This document shows positions 16,337 to 24,247 of a stretch of DNA of 64,000 nt, one piece after another; the stretch's first letter is position 1, and every line of letters begins with the position of its first letter. Position numbers and translations under genes: made by a program. Source of the DNA: Nonomuraea jabiensis (GTDB taxonomy: Bacteria; Actinomycetota; Actinomycetes; Streptosporangiales; Streptosporangiaceae). The stretch lies in NCBI RefSeq assembly GCF_014204795.1, contig NZ_JACHMB010000001.1, positions 11,684,501 to 11,748,500 on the forward strand, given 5' to 3'. The notes beneath the pieces were generated by a model that had not been told where the DNA came from, searched no databases, and saw only the letters and a program-made list of their open reading frames with translations.

Positions 16337-16587
16337 GCGGCCACCCCGCCGTCAGCCGAGCGGACGGCCAGAACCCTCCCAGCCGCCCCGCCGTCAGCCA
16401 CGCAGACGACCGGACCCCTCGCATCCGCACCCCGCTCGGACGTGCGCGCCGCCTGGGCGTGGGCGGCCCAGCGGTGGACCTGGGGCCACGCCGCGTCGAC
16501 GCCCTGGGCATCGAGCTGCGCGCCGCCCATGCGTCCTGCCGCATACACCGCCCGCGCGGGCGCGACCCCCGTGTCGCGCGCGCTCAT
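16333..16587 (-). CDS. Small hypothetical protein coupled between ruvX and mltG
   Basis: An 84-residue ORF whose ATG overlaps the ruvX TGA (ATGA) and whose TGA overlaps the mltG copy 2 GTG (GTGA). This double 4-nt overlap is the main evidence that it is translated. The product is Ala/Gly/Arg-rich and contains PVVCVADGGAAGRVLAVRS near the C-terminus. It has no membrane segment, and I do not recognise its family. It might only carry ribosomes from ruvX to mltG. Confidence 0.6.
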   Translation of the reverse strand: MSARDTGVAPARAVYAAGRMGGAQLDAQGVDAAWPQVHRWAAHAQAARTSERGADARGPVVCVADGGAAGRVLAVRSADGGVAA

Positions 16588-17063
16588 GAGGCAGGTCCGT
16601 CGGCCGCTGGGGGCGGTGCGACGGGCCTGCCTGGGGGTCTTTCGGTGGCGCGTTCGGAGTCGAGCGCGTCCTGCAGCAGCACGACGGCCGCGGCCTGGTC
16701 CACGACGCCGCGCTGCTTCTTCGCCTTCATGCCGCTGGCCCGCAGCCCGTGCGTCGCGGCGACCGTGGTCAGCCGCTCGTCGAACAGCCGCACGGGCGTC
16801 GGCGCGAGCCGGACCGCGAGAGCGGCGGCGAACTGGCGGGCCAGCCCCGCCGCCTGCCCCTCGCGTCCGGACAGCGAGGTGGGCAGCCCCACGATCACCT
16901 CGATCGCCTCGTGCTCCGCGACGATCGCGGCGATGCGGTCGAGGTCGCCCTTGCCTCGCCTGACGGTCTCGACCGGCGTGGCCAGCAGCCCGGAAGGGTC
17001 ACTGCGGGCCACGCCGACGCGTACGGATCCGACGTCCACGCCGATCCGCGTGCCGAACCTCAT
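16584..17063 (-). CDS. ruvX: Putative pre-16S rRNA nuclease / Holliday junction resolvase-like YqgF
   Basis: This 159-residue RNase-H-fold protein begins MRFGTRIGVDVGSVRVGVA, giving the first catalytic Asp. VIVGLPTSLSGREG, RLFDERLTTVAA (second acidic residue) and VVDQAAAVVLLQDAL (third) follow. E. coli YqgF processes the 16S rRNA 5' end; a resolvase role is historical. ATG at 17063 begins 1 bp after the alaS stop, and the frame open to 17255 is antisense-like noise. The C-terminus has a short Pro-rich tail. It belongs to an alaS-ruvX-orf-mltG string. Confidence 0.93.
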   Translation of the reverse strand: MRFGTRIGVDVGSVRVGVARSDPSGLLATPVETVRRGKGDLDRIAAIVAEHEAIEVIVGLPTSLSGREGQAAGLARQFAAALAVRLAPTPVRLFDERLTTVAATHGLRASGMKAKKQRGVVDQAAAVVLLQDALDSERATERPPGRPVAPPPAADGPAS

Positions 17064-17064
17064 A

Positions 17065-19737
17065 TCAGCCGAGCTGATCCGCGACAGCCTGCTCGACCAG
17101 CCGCAGCGCGTCGCCGATCGCCTCCGGCCGTGTGCCGCCGCCCTGCGCGACGTCGTCCTTGCCGCCACCGCCACCCCCAAGAGCCTTGGCGGCGACGCCG
17201 ACCAGCTGCCCGGCCTTGAGCCCGCGCTCGCGTCCCGCCTCGTTGACCGCGGCAACCACCACAGGTCGGTCGGAGGGGACGCCAGCGATCATGATGACCG
17301 CCGGCCGGTCCGCCGGGAACCTGCCACGCACATCCAGCGCGAGCTTACGCAGATCATCCGCACCGGTGCCATCAGGCGCGCGGTGTGTCACAACGGAGAC
17401 TCCACGCAGGTCGCCCGCCTTGGCGGCAAGATCACCGGCCACCTGGAGCACCTGGGCGGAGCGGATCTTCTCCAGCTCCTTCTCCGCCGTGCGCAGCCGG
17501 GTGACGATGCCGTCGATGCGCTCGGGCAGCTCCTCGCGGCGCGCCTTGAGCTGCTCGGTGAGCTGTGCGACCAGCACGCTCTCGCGGGCCAGGAAGCGGA
17601 AGGCGTCGATGCCGACGAGCGCCTCGACGCGGCGCACGCCCGCGCCGACCGACTGCTCGCCCAGCACCTTGACCAGGCCGAGCTGGCCCGAGCTGTGCAC
17701 GTGGGTGCCACCGCACAGCTCGCGCGAGTAGTCGCCGATCTCGACGACGCGGACCTCGTCACCGTACTTCTCGCCGAACATCGCCAGCGCGCCCATCGCC
17801 CTGGCCTCCGCCTGCGAGGTGTAGAAGGCGTTGACCTTGAGGTCGTTGATGAGCACGGCGTTGACCTCGTCCTCGACGTCACGCAGCACGCTGGCCGGGA
17901 CCGCGCCCGCCGCGGTGAAGTCGAAGCGGAAGCGGCCGGGCGAGTTTTCCGAGCCGGCCTGGGCCGCCGTCTCGCCGAGCGCGTTCTTGAAGCCGCGGTG
18001 GACGAGGTGGGTGGCGCTGTGGCTGCGCGAGATCGCGCGGCGGCGCTCGAGGTCGATCTCCGCCTGCGCGTCGTCGCCGACCTTGAGCTCGCCGCTGCGG
18101 ATCTTGCCCCGGTGCACGACCAGGCCCGCGAGCGGCGACTGCACGTCGACGATCTCGACCTCGCCGCCGCTGGTGCGGATCACGCCCTGGTCGGCGAGCT
18201 GGCCGCCGCCCTCGGCGTAGAACGGGGTGCGCCCGAGCACGACCTCCACGGTCGCGCCCGCACCGGCCGCCGGAACGGGCACGCCGTCGACGAGGATGCC
18301 GACCACGCTCGTGTCGGCCTCGGTCTGGTCGTAGCCGAGGAACTCGACCTTGCCCGCCTTCTCCAGCAGCTGCCCGAAGACGGAGATGTCGGCGTTGCCG
18401 GTCTTCTTCGCCGCGGCATCGGCCTTGGCCCGCTCCCGCTGCTCCTTCATGAGCCGGCGGAAGCCCTCCTCGTCGACCTTGAGCCCGTGCTCGGACGCCA
18501 TCTCCAGCGTCAGGTCGATGGGGAAGCCGTAGGTGTCGTGGAGCTGGAACGCCTGGTCGCCGGAGAGCGTGGTGCCGGACTTGCGCTTGGTCTCCTCGAC
18601 GGCCACGTCGAAGATCGCGGTGCCGGTGCGCAGCGTGCCCAGGAACGACGCCTCCTCGGCGTCGATGACCGCGTGGATCTGCGGCGCGTCGGCCTTGAGC
18701 TGGTCGTACTGCTCGCCCATGACGTTGATCGCGACGTCGGTCAGCTCGTGCATGTAGCGGTCGTCGCCGGAGCCGAGCAGGCGCAGGTTGCGTACGCTCC
18801 TGCGCAGGATGCGGCGCAGCACGTAGCCCCGGCCCTCGTTGCTGGGCAGCACGCCGTCGGCCACCAGCATGGTGCCGGTGCGGACGTGGTCGGCGATCAC
18901 GCGCAGGCTCACGTCGGCCCGCGGGTCGCGCCCGTAGCGGGTCTTGGTGAGCTCGGCCGCCTTGTCGAGGATCTTGTACGTGGTGTCGATCTCGTAGATG
19001 TTGTCGACGCCCTGCAGGATCGCCGCCATGCGCTCGAGGCCCATGCCGGTGTCGATGTTCTTCGCCGGCAGCTCGCCCGCCACGTCGAAGTCGACCTTGG
19101 TGCGGACCTGGCTGAGCTGGTACTGCATGAAGACGAGGTTCCACACCTCGAGGTAGCGGTCCTCGTCGGCGACGGGGCCGCCCTCCTTGCCGTATTCGGC
19201 GCCGCGGTCGTAGTAGATCTCCGAGCAGGGGCCGCCGGGGCCGGGCACGCCCATGTGCCAGTAGTTGTCCTCCAGGCCGCGCCGCTGGATGCGGTGCTCG
19301 GGCAGGCCGACGCGGTTGCGCCAGATGTCGAAGGCCTCGTCGTCGTCCTGGTAGACCGTCGCCCAGAGCTTGTCCTCGGGGAAGCCGAAGCCGCCGTCGG
19401 ACTCGGAGCGGGTGAGCAGCTCCCACGCGAACGGGATCACTTCGGCCTTGAAGTAGTCACCGATGGAGAAGTTGCCCAGCATCTGGAAGAACGTGGCGTG
19501 CCGCGTGGTCTTGCCGACCTCGTCGATGTCGGGGGTGCGCACGCACTTCTGCGCGGTGGCCAGCCGGGACGCCGGAGGCTTGCGCTGCCCCAGGAAGTAC
19601 GGCTTGAACGGCACCATACCGGCATTGACCAGGAGAAGCGTGGGGTCCTCAGCGATCAGGCTGGCCGAGGGCACTACCTTGTGCCCACGCTCCTCGAAGA
19701 AGCGCAGGAAGCGGCGGGCGATCTCTGCCGACTCCAT
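17065..19737 (-). CDS. alaS: Alanine--tRNA ligase
   Basis: This class II synthetase has about 890 residues. Order: a catalytic domain from the N-terminus (SAEIARRFLRFFEERGHKVV, LLLVNAGMVPFKPYFLG), a tRNA-recognition domain, an editing domain with the zinc/His motif HSATHLVH and the CGGTHV motif, and a C-terminal DHHA1-type domain (VIMIAGVPSDRPVVVAA, GGGGGGKDDVAQGGG). An ATG at 19746 is also in frame, but the only Shine-Dalgarno (GCAAAGG) abuts it and is 9 nt from the ATG at 19737. The latter gives the usual MESAEI start, so I prefer it. Confidence 0.97.
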   Translation of the reverse strand: MESAEIARRFLRFFEERGHKVVPSASLIAEDPTLLLVNAGMVPFKPYFLGQRKPPASRLATAQKCVRTPDIDEVGKTTRHATFFQMLGNFSIGDYFKAEVIPFAWELLTRSESDGGFGFPEDKLWATVYQDDDEAFDIWRNRVGLPEHRIQRRGLEDNYWHMGVPGPGGPCSEIYYDRGAEYGKEGGPVADEDRYLEVWNLVFMQYQLSQVRTKVDFDVAGELPAKNIDTGMGLERMAAILQGVDNIYEIDTTYKILDKAAELTKTRYGRDPRADVSLRVIADHVRTGTMLVADGVLPSNEGRGYVLRRILRRSVRNLRLLGSGDDRYMHELTDVAINVMGEQYDQLKADAPQIHAVIDAEEASFLGTLRTGTAIFDVAVEETKRKSGTTLSGDQAFQLHDTYGFPIDLTLEMASEHGLKVDEEGFRRLMKEQRERAKADAAAKKTGNADISVFGQLLEKAGKVEFLGYDQTEADTSVVGILVDGVPVPAAGAGATVEVVLGRTPFYAEGGGQLADQGVIRTSGGEVEIVDVQSPLAGLVVHRGKIRSGELKVGDDAQAEIDLERRRAISRSHSATHLVHRGFKNALGETAAQAGSENSPGRFRFDFTAAGAVPASVLRDVEDEVNAVLINDLKVNAFYTSQAEARAMGALAMFGEKYGDEVRVVEIGDYSRELCGGTHVHSSGQLGLVKVLGEQSVGAGVRRVEALVGIDAFRFLARESVLVAQLTEQLKARREELPERIDGIVTRLRTAEKELEKIRSAQVLQVAGDLAAKAGDLRGVSVVTHRAPDGTGADDLRKLALDVRGRFPADRPAVIMIAGVPSDRPVVVAAVNEAGRERGLKAGQLVGVAAKALGGGGGGKDDVAQGGGTRPEAIGDALRLVEQAVADQLG

Positions 19738-19754
19738 GTTGGCCATCCTTTGCG

Positions 19755-19985
19755 TTAGTTGTTGTCTTCAGCGTTGCCGAGCCCGAAGCGAGCCCGCAAC
19801 TCGGTTTCGCGCTCCGCGGCCTCGCCGAGCGCGTCGGAAGTAAAGTCTCTCACCTGCCGGAGCATCCCCGCGGCGCTGTTGGCCGTCCTGCGGGCGACGT
19901 GGTCGGGGTGGAGCGCCTGCAGCCTGCGCATCACCCAGAAGGTGAGGAACGCGCCCAGCGACAGGTAGAACAGCCGCCTGATCAT
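19755..19985 (-). CDS. DUF6167-like small membrane-associated protein
   Basis: This 76-residue protein has an N-terminal hydrophobic segment (LFYLSLGAFLTFWVM) and a charged amphipathic tail with EAAERETELRARFG. It resembles the short DUF6167 proteins found upstream of alaS in actinomycetes; the family match is from memory. It overlaps the preceding DUF948 gene by ATGA, so the two are probably translated together. Function is unknown; a membrane-peripheral partner of the DUF948 protein is one guess. Confidence 0.75.
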   Translation of the reverse strand: MIRRLFYLSLGAFLTFWVMRRLQALHPDHVARRTANSAAGMLRQVRDFTSDALGEAAERETELRARFGLGNAEDNN

Positions 19986-20374
19986 CGCGCCTGCCTCTGC
20001 TGCGTCCTCGCGACGGCCTTGCGGGGCCGGCGGGCCTCGATGGCTCGGCGGACGCCGTACGCGAGCGAGGACACCTTGATCAGCGGGCCGGTGAAGATGG
20101 TCTGCGTCACCGCGCTGAGCTTGGCCGCGTGGTCGCTGACCTGCTTGACGTCCTTGGTGATGGCCTCGACGGCGATCAGCTGCCTGTTGGTCTCGTTGAC
20201 CGTGACGCTCATGTCGTCGAGCAGCGGCGTCAGGCGGTCGTTCAGGTCGGAGACCGCCTTGGTGGCCTCGGTGAGCAGCCTGGCCAGCTTGACGAGCACC
20301 ATGGCGAGCACGCAGACCAGGACTATCCAGCCCGTGGCCGCGATCAGGCCGGCGACCTCTCCAGCGGTAAGCAT
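19982..20374 (-). CDS. DUF948 membrane-anchored coiled-coil protein
   Basis: This 130-residue protein has one N-terminal membrane helix (GWIVLVCVLAMVLVKLARLL). A heptad-rich stretch follows (ATKAVSDLNDRLTPLLDD, QLIAVEAITKDVKQVSDHA), typical of DUF948 proteins. ATG at 20374 is preceded by CGAGGGAGATG, so the long open frame to 20557 is not needed. It leads the DUF948-DUF6167-alaS group. The function of DUF948 is not established. Confidence 0.85.
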   Translation of the reverse strand: MLTAGEVAGLIAATGWIVLVCVLAMVLVKLARLLTEATKAVSDLNDRLTPLLDDMSVTVNETNRQLIAVEAITKDVKQVSDHAAKLSAVTQTIFTGPLIKVSSLAYGVRRAIEARRPRKAVARTQQRQAR

Positions 20375-21309
20375 GCGCTCATCTCCCTCGTACGCTGGGC
20401 TGGAACGGCAAGACCTTATCGCGTTCGAGTGACAACCTTGGTGAGGACGCCGACCTTGATCGTGCTGCCGCGTCGGCGTCCGGCGCTTCCATGACCGCCC
20501 GCGTGCCGCCCCGATCCCGTGCGCCACCAGCCGTCCCCGGCCCGGGCCGTCTCCCAACGCCCGCGCCCCCCAAACCTACGCCATCCCCCGCCCTGCCCTA
20601 ACGCCCCTCCCCACCCCAGCACGTCCAGAGCCACCCCGGCCACGGGCCCCGACCCACCGACCGCACGAGTTGCCCCTGCCACCGCACCGCACGAGTTACG
20701 CCGCCCGCCACCACACCACGACCCGCCGACCCGGCGCCGGGAAGGCGACGTGCCGACCTCAGCGGCCCATGCCCCTCCCCACCGACGCCGCCTCCCCGCC
20801 GCGCACGTTGCGCCGAGCACCGCCGCACCACCGCCCGCCGACCCGGCGCCCGGAAGGGCTCAAGCCGGGTCTCGCAGACGCCAACCCGCCACACGCGCCA
20901 TCACCCCACCGACCGCATTGCGCCGAGCACCGCCGCACCTCGACCCGCCGACCCGGCGCCGGAAGGCGAGCGCGCCGACGTCAGCGATCCCCGCCCCTCC
21001 CACCGGCGCCACCACCCGCCGCGCACGTTGCGCCGAACACCACCGCACCACGACCCGCCGACCCGGCGCCGGGAAGGCGACGTGCCGACCTCAGCGGCCC
21101 ACGCCCCTCCCCACCGACGCCACCACCCCGCCGCGCGCATCGCGGCGAGCATCACCGCACCACGACCCGCCGAGCCACGACCCGCCGGCCCGGCGCCGGA
21201 AGACCTCAAGCCGCGCCCCTACGTCACCACCCGCCGCGCGCGTTGCGCCGGGACGCCACCGTAACCACAACCTGCCGGCCCCGGTGCGGCGGCGGGTGCG
21301 GGGGTGGGG
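20375..21309. repeat. Repeat-filled intergenic region: five ~110-bp units in a ~332-bp higher-order array
   Basis: The core CCGCCGACCCGGCGCC recurs at about 20721, 20834, 20943, 21053 and 21173, spaced 113, 109, 110 and 120 bp. Each unit also carries CGTTGCGCCG and (C)ACCGCCGCACC. Units 1 and 4 are nearly identical over about 75 bp, and units 2 and 5 share CTCAAGCCG, so there is a second period of about 332 bp. Spacings are not multiples of three, which argues against coding despite long open frames. No gene is seen between rarA and the DUF948 gene; Streptomyces carries rpsD near here to my recollection. Confidence 0.8.
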
Positions 21310-22611
21310 TCAGGAGCCGCGGAGGAAGGCGCGGATCTTGGCCCAGCGGTCCGCGATCGGGGCCTCGGCGCCGTGGCGGGTCGGCTCGTAGTAGCGGCGC
21401 TCCCGCACCTGCTCAGGCGCGTACTCCTGCCGCACCAGCCCATGGTCGAAGTCGTGCGGGTACTTGTAGCCGTCCCCGTGCCCCAGCTTGGCCGCCCCGG
21501 CGTAGTGGGCGTCGCGGAGGTGGCCGGGGACCTGGCCGATGAGGCCGCGGCGGACGTCGCCGATGGCGGCCCCGATGGCCTTGACCACGGCGTTGGACTT
21601 GGGGGCCGTCGCGCAGTGGATGACCGCGTGCGCCAGGTTGATCTGCCCCTCCGGCAGCCCGATGAGCTGCACCGCCTGGGCCGCGGCCACCGCGGTCTGC
21701 AGGCAGGTCGGGTCGGCCATGCCGACGTCCTCGGAGGCGAAGATGACGATGCGGCGGGCGATGAAGCGGGGGTCCTCGCCGGCCTCGATCATGCGGGCCA
21801 GGTAGTGGAGGGCCGCGTCGGCGTCGGAGCCGCGCATCGACTTGATGAACGCGCTGATCACGTCGTAGTGCTGGTCGCCCTGCCGGTCATAGCGTACGGC
21901 CGCCTTGTCGACGGCCTTCTCCACCACCTCGATGGTGATGTCGTCGGCCAGCAGCGCGGCCGCCTCCAGGTACGTCAGCGACCTGCGCGCGTCGCCGCCC
22001 GCCAGGCGTACGAGATGCTCCAGCGCCTGGGGCGCGAGCGTGGCGCGCCCGCCGAGGCCGCGCGGGTCGGAGACGGCCCGCTCCAGCACGGCGCGGATGT
22101 CGTCCTCGGACAGGGACTCCAGGGTGAGCAGCAGCGAGCGCGACAGCAGCGGTGAGATGACCGAGAAGAACGGGTTTTCGGTGGTCGCGCCGATGAAGGT
22201 GACCCAGCGGTTCTCCACGGCGGGCAGCAGCGCGTCCTGCTGGGCCTTGTTGAAGCGGTGGACCTCGTCCACGAACAGCACCGTCTGCCGTCCGCTCATG
22301 CCGAGCTCGCGCCGCGCGTTGTCGATGGCGGCGCGTACGTCCTTGACGCCCGCCGACACGGCGGAGACCTCGACGAAGCGGCGTTTGGTGACGTTGGAGA
22401 CGACGTAGGCGAGCGTGGTCTTGCCGGTGCCGGGCGGCCCCCACAGGAACAGCGACATGGGAGCCTCGCTCTCGACCAGGCGCCGCAGCGGGGTGCCCGG
22501 GCCGAGCAGGTGCCGCTGACCGATCACCTCGTCGAGCGTGCGCGGTCGCATCCGCACCGCGAGGGGCTGCGGGGTGGCCTCTTCGGCCGCGGAATCGAAC
22601 AGGCTATCCAC
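21310..22611 (-). CDS. rarA: Replication-associated recombination protein A (MgsA/RarA) AAA+ ATPase
   Basis: This 433-residue AAA+ protein is related to clamp loaders and acts at stalled forks. An N-terminal RMRPRTLDEVIGQ segment precedes Walker A (GPPGTGKTT), Walker B (VLFVDEVHRFNK), sensor 1 (FIGATTENPFF) and the sensor 2 region GGDARRSLTYLEAA. The C-terminal tetramerisation and MgsA domain includes YDVISAFIKSMRGSD and ASEDVGMADP. The start is a GTG at 22611 with no good Shine-Dalgarno, so a leaderless message is possible. Confidence 0.96.
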   Translation of the reverse strand: MDSLFDSAAEEATPQPLAVRMRPRTLDEVIGQRHLLGPGTPLRRLVESEAPMSLFLWGPPGTGKTTLAYVVSNVTKRRFVEVSAVSAGVKDVRAAIDNARRELGMSGRQTVLFVDEVHRFNKAQQDALLPAVENRWVTFIGATTENPFFSVISPLLSRSLLLTLESLSEDDIRAVLERAVSDPRGLGGRATLAPQALEHLVRLAGGDARRSLTYLEAAALLADDITIEVVEKAVDKAAVRYDRQGDQHYDVISAFIKSMRGSDADAALHYLARMIEAGEDPRFIARRIVIFASEDVGMADPTCLQTAVAAAQAVQLIGLPEGQINLAHAVIHCATAPKSNAVVKAIGAAIGDVRRGLIGQVPGHLRDAHYAGAAKLGHGDGYKYPHDFDHGLVRQEYAPEQVRERRYYEPTRHGAEAPIADRWAKIRAFLRGS

Positions 22612-22633
22612 ATCATGAGATTACACGCGCGGA

Positions 22634-23116
22634 CTACGCTCCCCAGACCGCTCGCGCGCCCGAGTCCCCTGCGCGGAAGACGTAGTAGCCCGCCACCGCG
22701 GCCAGCACCAGCGTCAGCGCCGACAGGGTCAGCGACACGGCCCGGCCGAACCGGTCGCGGCCGACGGAGTCGCGCGCCGGGCTGGTGGCGTACGCGAGCA
22801 GCAGCGCGGCCACGGCCAGCCCCAGCACCGACAGCAGCAGCGGGTTGGCGAAGCTCTGGTGCGCGGTGATGCGGGACCCGAGCTCGCCGTCCGCCGTGGC
22901 GAAGCGGGCCGCCTTGAGGCTCTCACCGCTCTCCTTGGCCGCGAAGACCGCCACGGGAGAGGCCAGGGAGAGCAGCACCAGCGCCCACGCCACGTACGTA
23001 CGCCAGCGCGGGACGATCGCATAGACGGCCGCCGTGGCCACCAGCAGCGGGGTCAGCACGACGGCGAAGTGAATGATCAGTGGATGCGCCGGCAGGCCGA
23101 GGATCTGGTCGAACAT
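22634..23116 (-). CDS. DUF2231 integral membrane protein
   Basis: This 160-residue protein has four hydrophobic segments and the DUF2231 start MFDQILGLPAHPLIIHFAVVL, whose HPLIIHF histidines recur in the family and may bind a cofactor. Segment 2 is near YVAWALVLLSLASPVAVFA, segment 3 near PLLLSVLGLAVAALLLAY and segment 4 near LTLSALTLVLAAVAGYYVF. ATG at 23116 follows AAGGAGCACCTC. It is divergent from the cyclophilin at 23286 across a 169-bp promoter region. Function is unknown. Confidence 0.85.
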   Translation of the reverse strand: MFDQILGLPAHPLIIHFAVVLTPLLVATAAVYAIVPRWRTYVAWALVLLSLASPVAVFAAKESGESLKAARFATADGELGSRITAHQSFANPLLLSVLGLAVAALLLAYATSPARDSVGRDRFGRAVSLTLSALTLVLAAVAGYYVFRAGDSGARAVWGA

Positions 23117-23285
23117 GAGGTGCTCCTTAGTTCTCATTTCAACTACGAATCTCAGCACCATATGGTTCGCGACCTCACATGTCGCCCTCTGCTGCTTTCG
23201 CCACTTACGTCCGGCACATATCGAAGGCCGGTAGCATGCGCGGAGTTGTTTGGTCATGCACGGGCAAAGATGAGAGGACATAGCG

Positions 23286-24188
23286 GTGAGCGGCGACGAC
23301 CGCCAGAACGAGGAAGACCGCCAGAGCGAGCTGGCGCGGGAGCACAAGGAACGGCAGGCGAAGCGTGCCGCCGCCCAGAACGTCAAGTCACGGCGGAACA
23401 CCTTCATCGGCGCGGGCGTGGCCGTCGTCGTAGTCGCGGGCGGCATCTTCGCCGCGACCACCCTGGTCAACAGGGAACCCAGCAAGGTCTCGGCGGAGAG
23501 CACCCCTTCGGCCTCCGCCTCCACCTCCGCCTCCACGGCGCCGTCGGCCACGCCGACGGCCAGGACCGGCCCGGTCACCTGCACTTACAAGCGGGAGACG
23601 GGGGTGCCGAACAAGTTCGTCGGCCTGCCGGGCAAGAAGCCCAACATGAAGCTGAAGAAGATGACGATCGTCACCAACCGCGGCAACGTCGTCATCGATC
23701 TGATGACCGACGCCGCGCCGTGCTCGGTCAACTCGCTCAGCTTCCTGGCGAAGAAGAAGTTCTACAACAACATGAAGTGCCACCGCCTGGTCACGCCCGA
23801 CGTGTCCGGCGTGCACCTGCTGCAGTGCGGCGACCCGCTGGCCAAGGCCGACGGCAAGAACCCGACCGACGGCCAGGGCACCGCGGGGTACGTCTACGGC
23901 GACGAGAACACCGACATCGCCCTGTCGAAGGGCGTGGTGTTCATGACCCAGCCGGGTGAGGCGATGGGCCAGAACAACAGCCAGTTCGCCATCTCGCTGT
24001 CGGACGAGAACAGCCAGATCGGCTCGGGCTACAACGTGATCGGCGTGGTCAGCGAGGGCATGGACATGCTGCTGGGGCTGGCCACCAGCGGCAAGGACCT
24101 GATCGTCAACGAGGCCGACATCACCGGCGACGGCGGCACCACGGCGCCGAAGAACCCGGTGATCATCAAGACCATCTCCTTCAAGTAG
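23286..24188 (+). CDS. Membrane-anchored cyclophilin-type peptidyl-prolyl isomerase, copy 1
   Basis: This 300-residue protein has a charged cytoplasmic N-terminus (about 35 residues), one membrane helix (TFIGAGVAVVVVAGGIFAA) and a Ser/Thr/Ala linker. The cyclophilin domain spans about residues 120-298. Active-site signatures are partly altered: CHR keeps the Arg and LLQCGDP replaces the usual FxxQGGDP. NSQFAISL has Ala where the second Phe of QFF normally lines the pocket, and Tyr stands at the His126-equivalent. It may be a weaker isomerase or a binding protein on the outer membrane face. It starts at GTG 23286 and is paralogous to the 28071 gene. Confidence 0.9.
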   Translation: MSGDDRQNEEDRQSELAREHKERQAKRAAAQNVKSRRNTFIGAGVAVVVVAGGIFAATTLVNREPSKVSAESTPSASASTSASTAPSATPTARTGPVTCTYKRETGVPNKFVGLPGKKPNMKLKKMTIVTNRGNVVIDLMTDAAPCSVNSLSFLAKKKFYNNMKCHRLVTPDVSGVHLLQCGDPLAKADGKNPTDGQGTAGYVYGDENTDIALSKGVVFMTQPGEAMGQNNSQFAISLSDENSQIGSGYNVIGVVSEGMDMLLGLATSGKDLIVNEADITGDGGTTAPKNPVIIKTISFK

Positions 24189-24202
24189 GGGGACAGCGAG
24201 AA

Positions 24203-24234
24203 AACGGCGGGCACCGGCTCCGGTGCCCGCCGTT
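24203..24234. terminator. Bidirectional terminator between cyclophilin copy 1 and aspS
   Basis: A 14-15-bp perfect stem (AACGGCGGGCACCGG with its complement) and a tiny loop lie between two convergent genes. A-rich sequence before and T-containing sequence after let it work in both directions. Confidence 0.85.
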
Positions 24235-24247
24235 CTCACATGCCCGG

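Noticed and set aside
16459..19758. A 1099-codon open frame on the plus strand opposite alaS and ruvX
   Set aside because: It is the mirror of a high-GC gene: Val/Asp/Ala/Arg-rich, with no domain and no ribosome binding site, and it runs straight through alaS, whose motifs are unmistakable.
20690..21290. CRISPR array
   Set aside because: Units are about 110 bp with diverged internal sequence, lack short identical repeats with unique spacers, and no cas genes are present.
20519..21542. Open frames of about 290 codons across the 110-bp repeats
   Set aside because: Repeat spacings (113, 109, 110, 120) shift the frame from unit to unit, the frames run into rarA on the wrong strand, and no ribosome binding site is present.
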